In this document: positions 63,964 to 64,000 of the stretch, piece by piece
Numbering within the stretch: the first letter of the stretch is position 1
Layout: the number at the start of each line of letters is the position of its first letter
From: CAZCGA01 sp964498075
GTDB lineage: Bacteria; Desulfobacterota; Binatia; HRBIN30
Reading direction: 5' to 3'
Assembly: GCA_964498075.1 (NCBI GenBank)
Contig: CAZCGA010000001.1
Location: forward strand, 1-64,000
DNA: 64,000 nucleotides
Notes under the pieces: model-generated
Told to the model about the DNA's origin: nothing
What the model saw: the letters and a program-made list of their open reading frames with translations, nothing else
Database searches by the model: none
Program-made: the position numbers and the translations under genes

Positions 63964-64000
63964 TCAACGTCAAGTCAAATGATGAGCAAAATCCGCGGCC

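Overview
This is a GC-rich bacterial chromosome segment, probably from an uncultivated deltaproteobacterium-like lineage (Myxococcota, Desulfobacterota or Binatota type). That placement is inference from gene order and secreted-protein style; no rRNA or other marker fixes it. A run of 10 N inside ftsI shows the contig is scaffolded. Both ends are cut.

Layout. (1) 1-9.3 kb: surface-glycan genes, comprising a partial GT2 glycosyltransferase, three large membrane glycosyltransferase-like proteins, a methyltransferase and an RlmD/TrmA-type rRNA methyltransferase, with a complex inverted-repeat element at 765-974. (2) 9.3-18.5 kb: moaC, trxB and a tight minus-strand operon prfA-prmC-murA-hisD-hisB-hisH-hisA-hisF behind rpmE. 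(3) 18.6-27 kb: glpK, a secreted repeat protein, a tandem pair of Get3/ArsA-like ATPases, a coiled-coil protein, a small membrane protein, acpS and a B12-binding-type radical SAM protein. (4) 27.2-36.1 kb: a five-gene minus-strand operon of two cysteine-variant Lgt-like membrane proteins and three secreted beta-propeller/beta-helix proteins, one of them a 1124-residue in-frame fusion of three complete precursors. Its promoter has a G10 tract in the spacer. (5) 36.3-51.2 kb: the division and cell-wall (dcw) cluster mraZ-ftsL-ftsI-murF-mraY-murD-ftsW-murG-murC-murB-ftsQ-ftsA-ftsZ, with a consensus promoter and MraZ boxes but without rsmH, murE and ddl. (6) 51.2-58.6 kb: rnpB, a C4 zinc-ribbon protein, a CAT-anticodon tRNA, dnaG, cvpA, rpsU and a GDPD phosphodiesterase, then prmA-rsmE and gshB on the plus strand. 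(7) 58.7-64 kb: four secreted paralogues forming a duplicated two-gene cassette (A-B, A-B), each A gene behind a TTGACA-17-TATAAG promoter that shares an upstream 11-mer.

The housekeeping parts are conventional: peptidoglycan precursor synthesis and septation, translation termination and modification, histidine synthesis. The accessory parts mostly concern the cell surface. The best candidates for something undescribed are the possibly phase-variable Lgt-like/propeller operon and the duplicated secreted cassette at the right end. A tandem Get3-like pair with an asymmetric P-loop, and several dispersed intergenic repeat families, also deserve a look.
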